Positions 9,806-21,469 of a stretch of DNA of 64,000 bases are shown here, in pieces. The notes under the pieces are model-generated. The model searched no databases and was not told the origin of the DNA. It was given only the letters and a program-made list of their open reading frames with translations. The stretch is from Amaurobius ferox (Eukaryota > Arthropoda > Arachnida > Araneae > Amaurobiidae), in NCBI GenBank assembly GCA_951213105.1, contig OX578139.1, forward strand, positions 73,540,684 through 73,604,683, written 5' to 3'. Both the position numbers and the translations under genes were made by a program. Each line of letters begins with the position of its first letter. Position 1 is the stretch's first letter.

Positions 9806-11285
9806 GCAACATTTAGTGATTTCATATTTTAAGTTGCTATATCGAAATATAATATTGATTTCATACTTATAGTATACTTTATTTCCTATATTAGTAAAAA
9901 TGTGTCTGTTATACGTAAACAAAATACTGTTGCAGAATACCCGTGAAATTGAAATTTCTAATAAAACTTCCAATAGCATCAAAATTGCTTGAAAATATAT
10001 GCACGATGTACTCTAGTACTGTTTTGCTTTGTCATTTTGTCTAAAGTACCATTCATGTTTGATCTCAATTACACGGCTTCACATTTCGAACGTTGAATGA
10101 TTTGGACTTCGCAAATAATAAGAGAGGAATGTTAATATTTTCTGCAGTGCAGGTTAATTTTAAATAGTCAAAATCGTAATTTTAACATTTGTTAAAGTTG
10201 GTCTATCAATTTACTTTAGCTACAGGTGACTATTTTTAATTGCACCGAATCAAACTGTTGCTTGTAAAATAAAAGATTGCAGATCTTACAGGTTTAAAGC
10301 AGGCATATATGTCAGTGACGTGACGACAATTGTTTCCCGAACATTATAAGCCCAATTCTTCAGACCCAATGAACAGGTAGAACGGTGGACGTCCTTAAAC
10401 ACTGTGAAGAATGAACTGCGACAACAATGAACTGCTATCACTCCAAATAGTAACACACACATTGAAAAAATGTACACGAGGGTAGTATCATCCAGTGAAG
10501 ATAAACACCCATAAACATATCATCAGACGTCGGTAAAAGATCCCTCTCCTGCACACAAAGACGTGGAAAAGTTTCTGCAAATGAAATCTTAAGCACTGAA
10601 AGGATATCTAAAATAATAAAGGAAGATTTTGTTTGTTCGATTGTGTCATCTGTAGTAAAAATTCTAAACGTCTTAGGGCCATGAAATTTGATACACAAGT
10701 ACTTCGAAACCCCGGAAGATACGCCTCGGTGGGATTAAAAAAAAAGTTCGAATCAGTATTTTAGATTTAATTCAAAAATTTCCATTCAAGGCAGATTAGT
10801 GCCTAATCTTCTGCTGCACGATTGTTGGTGTCGTCATCTGTTACCACCACCCTACACATTTCATTAATTAACTTTTACATTTAATTATACACATTTTATT
10901 AAGCAGAACTAAGGGATGTTTAAAAAAATTTATATTTATACAACTAATGTAATGCTACTGTGGTAAGCTTAAAAGAGCATGTTCTTGTGTGGATTTTAAA
11001 TAATTGCGAGATCATGACATTAGAACATAAGTGCATCTCAACTATATGTCAAAGCGTGTGGTTAAAAACTGTATAAGAAGATAATAAGCAGTAGACAACG
11101 CGCTTTCCACCTTGTCAGCTAATAATTTTCACACTGCAAAAAAAATCTTTTTAGTAAATCAAATATTTCTGACCCGTAAACTGTACGATGTTACCTTTGG
11201 ATATCAAATTCTAGTTCCCTGTTCCAATACAAGGTGATCTTCTCTTTAAAAATTTCATTAGTCTGATGTTAAAGTTAAGAAATTT
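9806..11285. other. No gene recognised
   Basis: AT-rich. A slightly GC-richer patch at 10286-10698 carries two overlapping minus-strand frames of 63 and 86 codons with no recognisable domain; a decayed coding fragment is possible but unsupported. Confidence 0.4.
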
Positions 11286-11750
11286 CTGGCAATGACTAAA
11301 TTATATACTGACCTTTTTTTTTCTTTCAATGGAAAGCATTTTAAACAATATGAAGACTTTAGGATGGAAAATTCTCTGTCATCCTTTCTTTGTGATGTTT
11401 ATATGCATTGTTTTGAAGAAAAATTATTTCAAAAACTTACATTTAAGTGTTGGTTTCGGTATGTGGACGATAATTTTATTTTAGTGGAGAATCTGTTCGA
11501 GTTCTATTATTAACCTTATTAATTCCATTGACCCTCATATTCAATTTACACATGAAGTTGAAACGAACAATCAACTTTCCTTTTTAGACGTTCTTGTTCA
11601 TGGATCCTGCTATTGTGATTTATATATGCATTATTTTGAAGAAAAGTTATTTCAAAATCTTATAATTAAATGCCAGTTTCGGTATGTGGATGATGATTTT
11701 ATTGTAGTAGATAATACATTCGATTTTTACAAGTACTTGTATAATTAATC
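11286..11750 (+). pseudogene. Penelope-like reverse transcriptase remnant
   Basis: Frame 11292-11513 reads FFSFNGKHFKQYEDFRME, then a VYMHCFEEKLF helix and WFRYVDDNFILV. This is the order of palm-domain motifs in Penelope-like element RTs (a FNGK-type block, then the YVDD catalytic motif with its two metal-binding aspartates). A frame change after 11510 leads to LINSIDPHIQFTHEVETN and LSFLDVLV, the usual post-YVDD segment, in another frame to about 11748. The expected GxAMGSPLSP-like motif is degenerate and the N-terminal fingers and the GIY-YIG endonuclease are absent. A second YVDD block follows (see next entry). Confidence 0.7.
11613..11748 (+). pseudogene. Duplicated YVDD segment of the RT remnant
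   Basis: After LSFLDVLVHGSCYC the frame returns to DLYMHYFEEKLFQNL and then FRYVDDDFIVVDN, closely repeating CDVYMHCFEEKLFQKL and FRYVDDNFILVEN of the first block about 230 bases upstream. This is a small tandem duplication of the catalytic core joined in frame with the FLDVLV segment. It ends at a TAA near 11748. Not functional as an RT. Confidence 0.65.
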
Positions 11751-13300
11751 TTAAGTTATTTAGGAGCCTTGTAAAGTACGCGAGTCCCAACCAAAATTCA
11801 AACTATTGATATTTTAAGACAGTCAAATGATGGTCTAACCATTGAAATTCTGGGACAAAATTTTATCTTTAACAGGATCCTACAGTGTATATTTTGAGTT
11901 TACAATTTTTGTTATATAATCAGTATATTTTATCGTACTACCTACCTAAATTCCTTACTTACTAAGGGATAAAAATTTTAAACTGCAGCTAAATCTTGAT
12001 AAGCTCTGGAAAAAATAACAATACAAAGGATGAACAAATAAAACCATTATATAATGGTTAATAAATAAATAGTTTTCTTTCCCACGGGTGCAATACTTGT
12101 TTTATAGCAAAAGAGATAAGATTAAAAGTATTGAACAAAAGAAGTTCTAAAACCAGAGTTGAAAAAATTTTAACTTATGGCCGAATTAACTGATTATTTA
12201 ACGTTGTAATTTTTACTCTAAGGAATACATATATTCTGAGTATTTATTTGATAATGCATTTTATATAACATTTGTTATAAAATATCAAACTAGAAATATA
12301 TATTTATAATATATTCGTTAATAAATGTAAACATATTTTAGGCTTAGTTAATTTGTTTCTATTTTTATATCAATCCATTTTTGAGTATGAACTATAACTT
12401 ACCTGTAAGAAAATTACTTTTTACTATTATTTTTTTCCTCCATGGTTTTTACCGATTATTCTTAGTATCATGCCTTTCATTTTTCTGCCTCATTGGTTTT
12501 TACCTCTTTCATTTCTCCCTACTGCAACGACACTAATTTTTCCCCTACCTTCAGCCACGTGTGTTATTCTGCTTCATTTGCCTAACTAATTTGAATAAGT
12601 AAGCTCGTGCTTCTTGTCGGCCCTGTAGAAAGATGTTGCGTGCTTTCGAGAACTATTGACCATATGTTATTTGTGTTTATGCTGTATTTGCGAAGTTTTT
12701 ATATTATCGTCTTATTTTTACAACAACTTTTAGGAATTTTTATAAAGCTATAAATAAACTTTGATCATCCTATGCGCGTTTCTATTTTCATTTTCAGATT
12801 AAATATTACTTTATCTGTCATTAATCAAGAAATCTATGATGTATCAACTATAAAAGCAGCATCAACAGAAAATGCTTGACCTAAATATTGAGGGCAAGAA
12901 AACAAATGCATGAATGACACTGTTGGTGACTGGCTCTTCGTTGTATGAGATATTTTATCATGGATATAAAGATATTACATAGAACGGCAAGATATTTGTA
13001 AAGAATGTGCTAAAGCTTTGAATGTGATAAAGGCGATGCCAAATTAATTGAATTGAAAATGTATGAAAAATATTTCTACGACTTGAAACTGACACAAGCA
13101 TGTTTCTGCACAGTATTACTGCACCTAAACATTTATTTTAGATATACGCTGTACATATTATCCAAGTTTATGTTATTGTTATCCTTGCATTTATATTTGA
13201 ATGTGGGTACTTTATTTTATATTCTTCTCCACACTCCTTTTGGCATTTCCGTATATAAAATTCATACAAGTATTTAATTTTAACAGTTAATACTTTCGAA
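11751..13300. other. No gene seen
   Basis: AT-rich. A segment at about 12830-12960 (TGCTTGACCTAAATATTGAG) has weak matches near 17850 and 25130, suggesting an old dispersed repeat. The frame 13053-13277 is Leu/Tyr/Phe-rich and looks compositional. Confidence 0.4.
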
Positions 13301-13306
13301 ATCAAC

Positions 13307-13352
13307 TCTAACCCTAACCTCTAACCTCTGACCTCTCTAACCCCTAACCTCT
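13307..13352. repeat. Degenerate telomere-like CTAACC tract
   Basis: CTCTAACCCTAACCTCTAAC continues as CTCTGACCTCTCTAACCCC, about seven imperfect copies of a CTAACC(T/C)-type unit. It resembles the arthropod (CCTAA)n or the CCCTAA type but is neither cleanly. Short interstitial tract. Confidence 0.5.
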
Positions 13353-13469
13353 CAAGACTAACGCTGTTACTTATTCAGCCAGATGAGAATGAATCAAAAC
13401 TCATATCATTCTCTCCCTATTTTGAGACTGAGACTTCTTAATCTATCACCGACACTTATTAATTTTCTC

Positions 13470-14396
13470 ACTATTGCGTTGTATTACTTTTCGAATAAAT
13501 TATAGCTAACAGGATATTAGTGCAGCTTCTGTTATCACAAAACTTAGAGCACATAATGATAGGAGACTGACGTTGCCCAATGTCTCTATTAGATGGGCAT
13601 AGTGGAATGGCCTTAACTCTAAGGGTGTTCCGACCAGAAGAAATCTCCCGACGTATAGTAGGATAAGACCATAGTTGGACTTGCAGGCAAGTTAGACTTG
13701 CAGCGGCAATCAACCCTCTCCAGGTCAGCTCCTGTCTTGCATTGGTTTGATCAGAGAGGATCTTTGGAATGGTTTTATATTCTGATGACCGACGTCCTGA
13801 GTCTGTACGGACTTATGGGCTTGGTCTAGCGTGTTATCTGTTAACACTGGACGTAGAGAAACTTCAAGTGATGTACATCCACCAAAGTTGGTACATTAAC
13901 ACCCGAGGTCAGGGGATGATACACCTTGGACCTTTTATAATATTTGATAGATACATACCTTCTATTTGGTCATTGACACACAGCCTATTGCCTTTCATAT
14001 AGGCACACGCAAAACTTTATATTGCACATTGCCTCCTCGGCAACATTTGCCTCCATTTTATAACAGCACACTTCTGACTCTCGCCTAAACACTGACACAT
14101 TATCACTGCGTGCGTGTAACTTCATGAATATTTCAATGGGCGTCTTCCTTCTTCCTGTGGTAGCCTGTTACTCTTACTCATTTCTAGCTTGCTCTCGCTA
14201 TGTTACATCTCTCAGTACATTACGCTGAATCGCTTACTCTAACTCTACATCTCTCAGTGCATTACTCTGAATCTTTTACTAATCTTTTACTACATTACTG
14301 ATCTCATCTAAATTTGTTCTTATCATATTACTGTTTCATATTTGTCTTCTGTAGAACCTTCTCTCAATTGCAACCTCTTTTTGCCTGAGCTTTGAC
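13470..14396. other. Old GC-richer element fragment, left of SINEs
   Basis: Composition changes to roughly balanced here, and continues past the two SINEs to about 15090, suggesting one old TE interrupted by them. A ~38-bp near-duplication (ACATCTCTCAGTACATTACG / ACATCTCTCAGTGCATTACT) is at 14205-14275. Short frames on both strands show no known domain. Confidence 0.4.
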
Positions 14397-14410
14397 ACGC
14401 CTCTTCGAAG

Positions 14411-14492
14411 CCATCCAAATAGCTGCCATCCATTCCGGCCATCCAAATAGCTGCTCTAAGTCCTTGGACGAGTCGGGTGGTCAGGGCTTTTG
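14411..14492 (+). mobile_element. SINE 3'-tail fragment with TSDs
   Basis: CCATCCAAATAGCTGC and GTCCTTGGACGAGTCGGGTG match the tail of the SINE at 14508 (GCCGTCCAAATGGTTGC, CCTTGCTGACGAGCCGGACG). It is flanked by ACGCCTCTTCGAAG at 14397-14410 and again at 14493-14506, consistent with a 5'-truncated insertion. Confidence 0.65.
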
Positions 14493-14507
14493 ACGCCTCT
14501 TCGAAGA

Positions 14508-14867
14508 GGGCGCGGTAGCCCAGTGGTTAGCGGGCGGGAATTGCACTCGGTAGGCCCGGGTTCAATTCCCTCCGCCGCCAAAACTACCGCCGTGTTCACG
14601 CCGAGCACGATCCCGTTAAACATGTAGGCCCGTAAGTCCTTCCGAGAGTTTGGTGGTAGGGGGAGAAGGGTACGGTCCCTGTGGATTCCTCTCCCACTGG
14701 TTTCAGGTCTAAATTGGGTGGATCTTTTCGGCCGTCCAAACAGTTCCCTTACACCTTTCTGGTACCGGCCGTCCAAATGGTTGCTCAAGTCCTTGCTGAC
14801 GAGCCGGACGGTCTGGGTCTTCAACACCTTTCTGGTAGGTCGGACGGTCTGGTTCTCAACAACAACA
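14508..14867 (+). mobile_element. Full-length tRNA-derived SINE with 15-bp TSDs
   Basis: A box TAGCCCAGTGG (14516-14526) and B box GGTTCAATTCC (14559-14569), both perfect matches to consensus and 32 bases apart, form a Pol III promoter in a tRNA-like head. A ~200-bp body follows, then two repeats of a CGGCCGTCCAAA-type tail module and a final (CAA)n run at 14857-14868. The flanks ACGCCTCTTCGAAGA at 14493-14507 and 14868-14882 are exact duplications. The left one is also the right TSD of the truncated SINE just upstream. Confidence 0.92.
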
Positions 14868-14882
14868 ACGCCTCTTCGAAGA

Positions 14883-15090
14883 CCATTGATTGACCTCAGG
14901 GCGACGCGTTAGCACTTCTGTATTGGTTAACCTTTTAACCAATCCCATCTTTTTTCCTTTAGCCTACAGTAACTGCTCTGGCTCGAAGCTGCTTATTTAT
15001 GGCATTTGCTGACCTCTCGGGTCACGGCTGCAACACAATAGCGTCTTACAGACTGGTACCATTGTCTGGCCTGCAAGATATCATAAATCC
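14883..15090. other. Old GC-richer element fragment, right of SINEs
   Basis: Continuation of the composition seen at 13470-14396. Contains TTGGTTAACC / TTTTAACCAATCCC, a short inverted pair. No ORF. Confidence 0.35.
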
Positions 15091-18000
15091 ACATATAAAA
15101 CTATCTACCTGAATCCTGATCTCACAGAAGTAAAGAGACTTTCACACAAATCAGTTCCCTAGTCACCAAAATGTAATCGCAGAATTTCCATTTTAACACC
15201 ATCGAAAAGATTAAAGAAGGCTATTTCCAGCTAGCTTTGAACTGAATCCGCGACAAATTTCTTATATATTAGAAAATATGAAAAATCTTCGACAGACTTT
15301 TTTGTCATTCAAGACACACATTTATTTATAAATTCGCCATCCATGAATTAACATAATTCGCATAATTCTATTTTTTACATAAATGCAGACGAACATGTTC
15401 CCATTCGATTTAAAATATTTTGGTGGCGTTATTTGTTAAAAGATAATTACATTTTCAGTGAAGCTTCTCATAAGTTTTCAAATCACTCGAAGCAGAGTGC
15501 CAAACTCCCGTCTTCTGACTTTGATCGCGGCGAGATTTTTCGTTCTCCGCTTCAGACGAATCTCGCAAAATCGTGATGAAGGGGAACTTATAACGGTGAT
15601 CTTCAGTTCACAGAGGGGTAATAGGAATTTTATTTTTCTTATATATTATTTTGCTACTACAGAGGAATTTCGAGTTCTCAGCACATTTTACAACTGGGTG
15701 AACCTTCGATGTTCAACCGTTTTAAATATAGAATAATAAAAAAATATGTTTATGCAGTGAATCTGTGAATGCTAAGTGTACGTAATGAAGTTATGTTAAA
15801 GTTTGTGTGCGGCGTAAATTTGCCTAGATTGCATACATGGATTATGTGTGTACCAGTATATGCATTCAATCGCTTATTTAGGACATACTGCGTGCATTAT
15901 ATATAGGCGTTTGTATATTGCGGATGCATTTGCAATTGCGGAGGTATATTATATTTAGACGTTTATATAGGACATTTTACGCCCGCTCTGATGCTGTGGT
16001 GAAGCTGGTGTATTATTATTGAAGTGGATTATTCTTTTCGCATATTTACAAGCTTATCGGTTGCTACGCGCCAGTACACCTTGCGCCTACTTGGTGGGTG
16101 TAACCCATCGAGATAGTTATTACAAATACTACATATTTTTATATTTGACGGTAAGCATACAATATATTAAAATAAATTAGATGTAAAAATGACTCAGTAG
16201 TATTACACCTCAAAGCAGATTTAGATACTGCTAACATATCTTTCAGAGATAAAGTTTATATGGATAAAAGTGGAGAATTCTAAATTTTACGCAAAAATGC
16301 TGACAATTTTTCCATATACTCTACAATTTTTTTAAAATGTTTTTTACATATTCTTCAATTTGTATACTTGTAATCTATTTTATATCAGTTTTATTTGCAA
16401 TTTTGTAATTCAATTTGTTTTACGAAATTGGCTTCATTAAGAAAATTATTTTTATGTAATTTACTAATAAAAATTCTTTGGTAATAAAAATATTCTAATC
16501 ATATTTCGTAGTGTTTTTCATACATAGTCTTTAAAATCTTATAACGTATAACACGTGTAACAACTTCCCAATCAACATCGTCTTTTAAAGAAGTACTCTA
16601 TAAAAAATACACAGAAGGTACACTACACATTTTAGGCGATAAATCACCAAATTATGAATGTCCTTCTCTTCTTCGACCTACAGCAGCTGTTTTATATTTG
16701 ATCACGTTACTAGCATGGGGAAGATAGAACAGCGCTTCCTCCATATATACTATCTCGTTGGCTTAATCCCTTTTCATACGCGGATTGCGGGTGTACGTAT
16801 ACATGGTTGAGAACGAGAGCTACTGCAAGAAAACTACTGCACGTTTCCTTGAAGTGGCTTTGTTCTGCTGTGCTTTTCAAAATCTTAGAGGCACAGCGGG
16901 TAAGTGAGCTCACACAGCGAGTTTTTTAATTCCAACTCTAAACGGATGTATTTTTAAAGCGTTGTTTGGTTTTCGCTGATTGGCTGTAAATTTTGACGTG
17001 ATATTAATTAAAGTTTTGAATCTCAAATCCCTGGCAACACCAAATAATTCATAAATAATAGCTGAAAATGTTTCTATAATTATATCCATATCGATATTCG
17101 ATAACTAAGAATGTATCAACAGCAATATTTTTTGCAATATATGCAAAAGATATATAAGCACTGCAATGTTGTGTGCTAATGTTAGTTTGTTATAAGTAAA
17201 TATAAAGCCACTTTAAAAAAAGATCTAGGTTTAGCCATTCTGTTATAGGCCAATATAACGACAGATAACTCCGCTTATATTTCTCTATCTTTAATTATAT
17301 CGATTGCATTTCAACAACCTTCATGTTTATCGATATCGGCAACTTAACCTCGTCGGGTGGGCACCAAGCATGCCCGTGTAACAGATGAAACTATAAGTAA
17401 CGCCCGCGTAAGAGATGAAACTATAAGTAACGCCCCTCCATAAACAATGCTGTTGAAAACATCTCAGAAATGTGAGTATATCAAGTTAAAATTTCGAAAT
17501 AAAGTGGTAGGATTAATTGCTAAAGACCGCTCATAAAAAACAAAAATACTGTATATTGGGTCACTGGAATATAATGCAAAATAATATAATAGTGTATATG
17601 ACATTTTCTTAAATATTCATAAATAATGCACCAATCAGATAAGATATTATATGTAATTAATCATTACAATTATTGGACATAATTTTTAGTTAATTTCATA
17701 GACATTATTCAAATTCAAGATGTAGCTAGAATTTTTATTTAAGATCATTTTAATTCAATATCCAACTAACTACCCCTAAGTATGCAATTCAGAATAATTT
17801 GCAATCGATCATTTATGCAAAACTCACTGATGAACGATATAAGCAGCAATGACAGAAAATACTTGACCTAAATACTGCAAAAAAACATCTGCATGAGATT
17901 CTTTTGCTGACTCGAATGACCCTTAATTGAATGAAATGATTTATTGGGGACGAATGAGGCATAAATAATGGGGAGAAGTTGTTCTATATCCCTTTTGTTC

Positions 18001-19040
18001 TGAATATATTTTAGGTGGCATTAAGCTTTTTGAATAGAAGATGAAAGATGAGAGTGTTTTGTAGTCTCTAAAATTACATAACTATTTATTAGAAATGTTA
18101 GCACTGCCAACATTCTAGTTTGAGATTTTACTATAGTGAAATATGCCATGTATGGACGAAATTGGCATAAAAATAATTATATCTTAAAAACATTTCAATA
18201 ATAAATACATTTTTCTACAGTATGTACTGATTTTCGAATCTTAAAGTTTGGATAAATCAGAAATGTGAGGTAGCAACATTTTATCACGAGAAGTTTCAAA
18301 TAAGCCTTTTATAGGTATTTTATAAGCATTTCATTGGCACACTGTTTATGTATAAAGCATTTCATAGATATAAAACTTATTCAAATATTACATTTAACTC
18401 TTACCCACCCCCGTAGCATAAACTGACTTATAATACTATGCTAATATTAATTGCACCGTTTTCCAGTATTTATAAAAGTCGGGCAATGTTAGACATATGT
18501 TTTAAATTTCTTTCAAATAATATCTTTGCAGAGCGACATATATGTAGTATTTACTCAATATTAGCTGACTTTAAGGGCAAATATTGATCATATATTATTG
18601 AATACTTAAAATGTTTCTTAGGCTAGCGTAATTCAGCGGAAATAATGACCAGTCTTTATCCATCCCTTATCTGACCAGTCTATTTCATTCATTGAAATCA
18701 TCATTTCAATCATTCAATCCCAATTTCTGCAGAGATATGCTTTCACAACTAGGGGCTCTGCAATACTTTTCCCAACTAAGGCTTAGAGAAGACAAAAAAT
18801 TTTTGAACTTCATCATGAGCATCAGTACTTCAAATACTATATAAAAACTCTTGTTAAAATGTATTATATTGATCATGCCCTAAAAGACTAATATTAAAAA
18901 AACAATATTAGATGTAGTGATAAAACAAATTAAGGGAGTAAATACTGCAAGCAAGGAAGTAAATGCAGGAATAACTCAATAACTCAACGAAATGTTTATC
19001 TATGGCATATGAAATAATTTACCATGGATGTTATACATTC
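15091..19040. other. Long tract without recognisable genes
   Basis: Mostly AT-rich. Two GC-richer patches (15770-16110 and 16690-17010) have LTR-like or promoter-like texture but no matching partner in the window. At 17379-17435 a ~28-bp unit ending GATGAAACTATAAGTAACGC is present twice in tandem. No frame has a known domain. Confidence 0.4.
17379..17435. repeat. Two-copy ~28-bp tandem repeat
   Basis: CCCGTGTAACAGATGAAACT is followed after one unit by CCCGCGTAAGAGATGAAACT, each ending in ATAAGTAACG. Confidence 0.6.
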
Positions 19041-19044
19041 CATC

Positions 19045-19795
19045 TAAGTAAAAGGCAATGTCTGTCTGTGTGTCTGTGTGTCTGGCTTATACACTATAGG
19101 CTCAGCGACCGGACCGCGCGTCGCAGAGCTACGAAATTTGGTAATCAGAGACCCGGAGGCTGGGAAGGTGACACGTGAAAACAGATTCTTAAAATTTGAA
19201 TTTTTTTTTTTTGTTATTTAATATTTTATACGATTTTGGCTGTTTTTCCCAATTTTCCCCTTTTTTCTCCACCATCCAGACGTCATACAAAAATACAAAT
19301 CACACGACCGGAAAGAGCAGACAATTGTGAGTACAAATATATCAATTACAAATCTCAGGGACAAATTGTAACATTGTTTAAAGATTTTAAAACAAAATTC
19401 ACTTTCCGCTAAAAAAAACCGAACTTTTGTGTTTAAATCCTCGCGTCGGGAAATGTACCGACAATTTTGTGTGATAATTTACATTTTTAGAAAGCTCAAA
19501 CATCAGGGATTCTTACAAGCCCAATCTGGTCAAGGAATGAGAAAAAGTAGCCGCACGATCCGGATTTTAAGGAAATAATGATTTTCAATTTCTCGACAAC
19601 CGCGAAAAAGGTGATCGATATTTCACCCACATGCGCGCGGAGACGCACGGTGTTTCTATGGTGGAGGAGATGTGGGCGAGGTTATGACGTCACGGTTCTG
19701 ACGAGGTTCTGGCATCACTTTGCAAATGTCATCAGTATTTGCTTTTTATACGGTTTTTGGCCTAAGGACAATTAAAAAGCGAATTAGTGTTTGCT
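19045..19795 (+). repeat. Family Y repeat, copy Y1
   Basis: Starts AAAAGGCAATGTCTGTCTG with a short CTGT/GTGT run (19058-19083), then CTTATACACTATAGG and AGCTACGAAATTTGGTAATC. A second copy in the opposite orientation lies at 37577-38230. The distal end has GCGAATTAGTGTTTGCTTTT in both copies. Near the end a ~50-bp duplication gives TTTGCTTTTTATACGG and TTTGCTTTTTATAAGG. No coding capacity. Confidence 0.7.
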
Positions 19796-20380
19796 TTTTA
19801 TAAGGATTTTGGCTCATTATGCTGGATTGAATTGTGGCGATGTATTGTTTACATCGGGTAGTGATTGGGGCCACAATGAAAAAACTTAAACACTGAAGAA
19901 ATAAAAACATATATAAAAAGAAAGTAATGGAGATTGACGCGGTGCATTTATGCATCGGGTAGTGGTGGGGAAAATCATTAAAAAGAACTTTTTTTCGCTG
20001 AGCAGCATCGTTACCGCAGCATCGTTATTTCCTAAATACTAAATTCACATTCAACATCATCAGTATCAAAAATACGTTCATGTCATTTGCGATGCAATAC
20101 TAAAAATGCAGACAAACGGATACAATTTCATTTATGTAAAACAAAAAATAGAGGAGCATACCTCTATATAAAACATAGGAGCAGCTGATCCCGGCTGTGA
20201 GTACACATCAAAGGGATCCCTTTCCTAGAGTTACAGGTACAGAAATCCTTAGAATCTCACAGTTCACAAACATTAGAATAAATTCACTTTACAAATCAAT
20301 TTTCAAGACCCCCTCAATAACATTATTTTTCATCTTAAAATTTCATTATTAGTTTTAACGTCATTAAACTAAAATAAACT
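19796..20380. other. No gene seen; small duplication
   Basis: CATCGGGTAGTGATTGGGG (19852-19870) and GCATCGGGTAGTGGTGGGG (19953-19971) are related pieces about 100 bp apart. The rest is AT-rich spacer. Confidence 0.4.
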
Positions 20381-21300
20381 TTGTTAACTCCACGGGGTTA
20401 TGGCGCCAGCGAGTTTGCCATGATCAGAATTTTCAAGGGTAGCGAACAGGCTGGTCACCGAGGGCGGCTAGTAACTTATAAACGAGACAAATTTGATATT
20501 TCATTTTCTTGTGGAGTAAAAGGCTTTCTGAAAGTAGCAAAACCTGCAAATATAGTAGCAGCATTAGAATCATTGCATAGAGACTGAACCACGAAAGTTA
20601 AAATTTTACTCTTAATTTAATGATAAACTTTTGTGATAAACTTATATTTTGGAGTTTTGATATTTATTTTCATTTTAAAGTTTTACTTTCAAGATGTCCA
20701 TTTAATTCTGACACAAAATTTGTCATTTAGCATTTAACATTTCACTCAAGAGAAAATAAATTTTAGATAATGCGCTAAAATTTCCATGTGTAATTTGGTT
20801 CCTTATACAAATTTAGCTCTAAAATTTGATATTATTTGACCTACATTTCCTAAATATTACCTTGATGGTTCTGGTAAAGCTAAAATTGGAAATTTTGATA
20901 TCCATGTTGAATTCGAAGTTGATTACTGCAATTCTGATACAAAATTCGCAGAATGAATTTTAACGTTATAGGAGCCTATATTTCTATACAATAATGCACC
21001 ACCATCTTTTCTTTGAGATTTCACTTGTTCGTTTTCATGTACACATATATCTCTCACATTGGACCTCATTTGGTGTGTTTTCCAAATTGTTTCATTACCT
21101 GGGAAGTTCTTCTAAAATTTATCCGATACTAGGAAACCTACCGCAGAAAATTTTATTTATATGTTCATTTATAAAACATTGAATGGTAAAAATAGCACTT
21201 ACACCAGATGGAAAGTTTAACATCAAAGCAAGTCAAATTTTTAAACGTATTAAGAAGAAAAACAAATCAAAATATGAAGATGTGGATAAAAATACAGAGT
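20381..21300 (+). pseudogene. Decayed coding-like tract of unknown family
   Basis: Three short frames lie in order. 20381-20587 ends FDISFSCGVKGFLKVAKPAN and has a clean stop. Around 20650-20730 a peptide contains SFDIYFHF and NSDTKF, and around 20885-20960 another contains NFDIHVEFEV and NSDTKFAE, each ending in a stop shortly after, so these two look like duplicated units. A 38-codon frame at 21184-21300 starts MVKIALTPDGKFNIKASQ. The first ~70 bases (20398-20470) are a dispersed repeat also found at 36758-36829. I do not recognise the protein family. Confidence 0.35.
20398..20470 (+). repeat. Dispersed ~72-bp repeat, copy 1
   Basis: Contains ATCAGAATTTTCAAGGGTAG then CGAACAGGCTGGTCACC; matches the minus strand of 36758-36829 closely. 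Possibly the tail of a SINE-like family. Confidence 0.65.
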
Positions 21301-21469
21301 AGGAAGGGAACAGAACTAAATCAAATGGAAGGACGTTAATTACTCGAGCTACCCTAAAAATAAACAACAATGATTAATCATGCATAAAGCATTGATTATG
21401 ACACACTTTCCAAATAAAATGCAATTTTATTTAAACATCTGTAAAATGCGTTATATTCATCAGTGTATA

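Noticed and set aside
14510..14585. A genuine tRNA gene at the SINE head
   Set aside because: A and B boxes are perfect but no acceptor stem or complete cloverleaf forms, and the sequence continues into the SINE body with TSDs outside.
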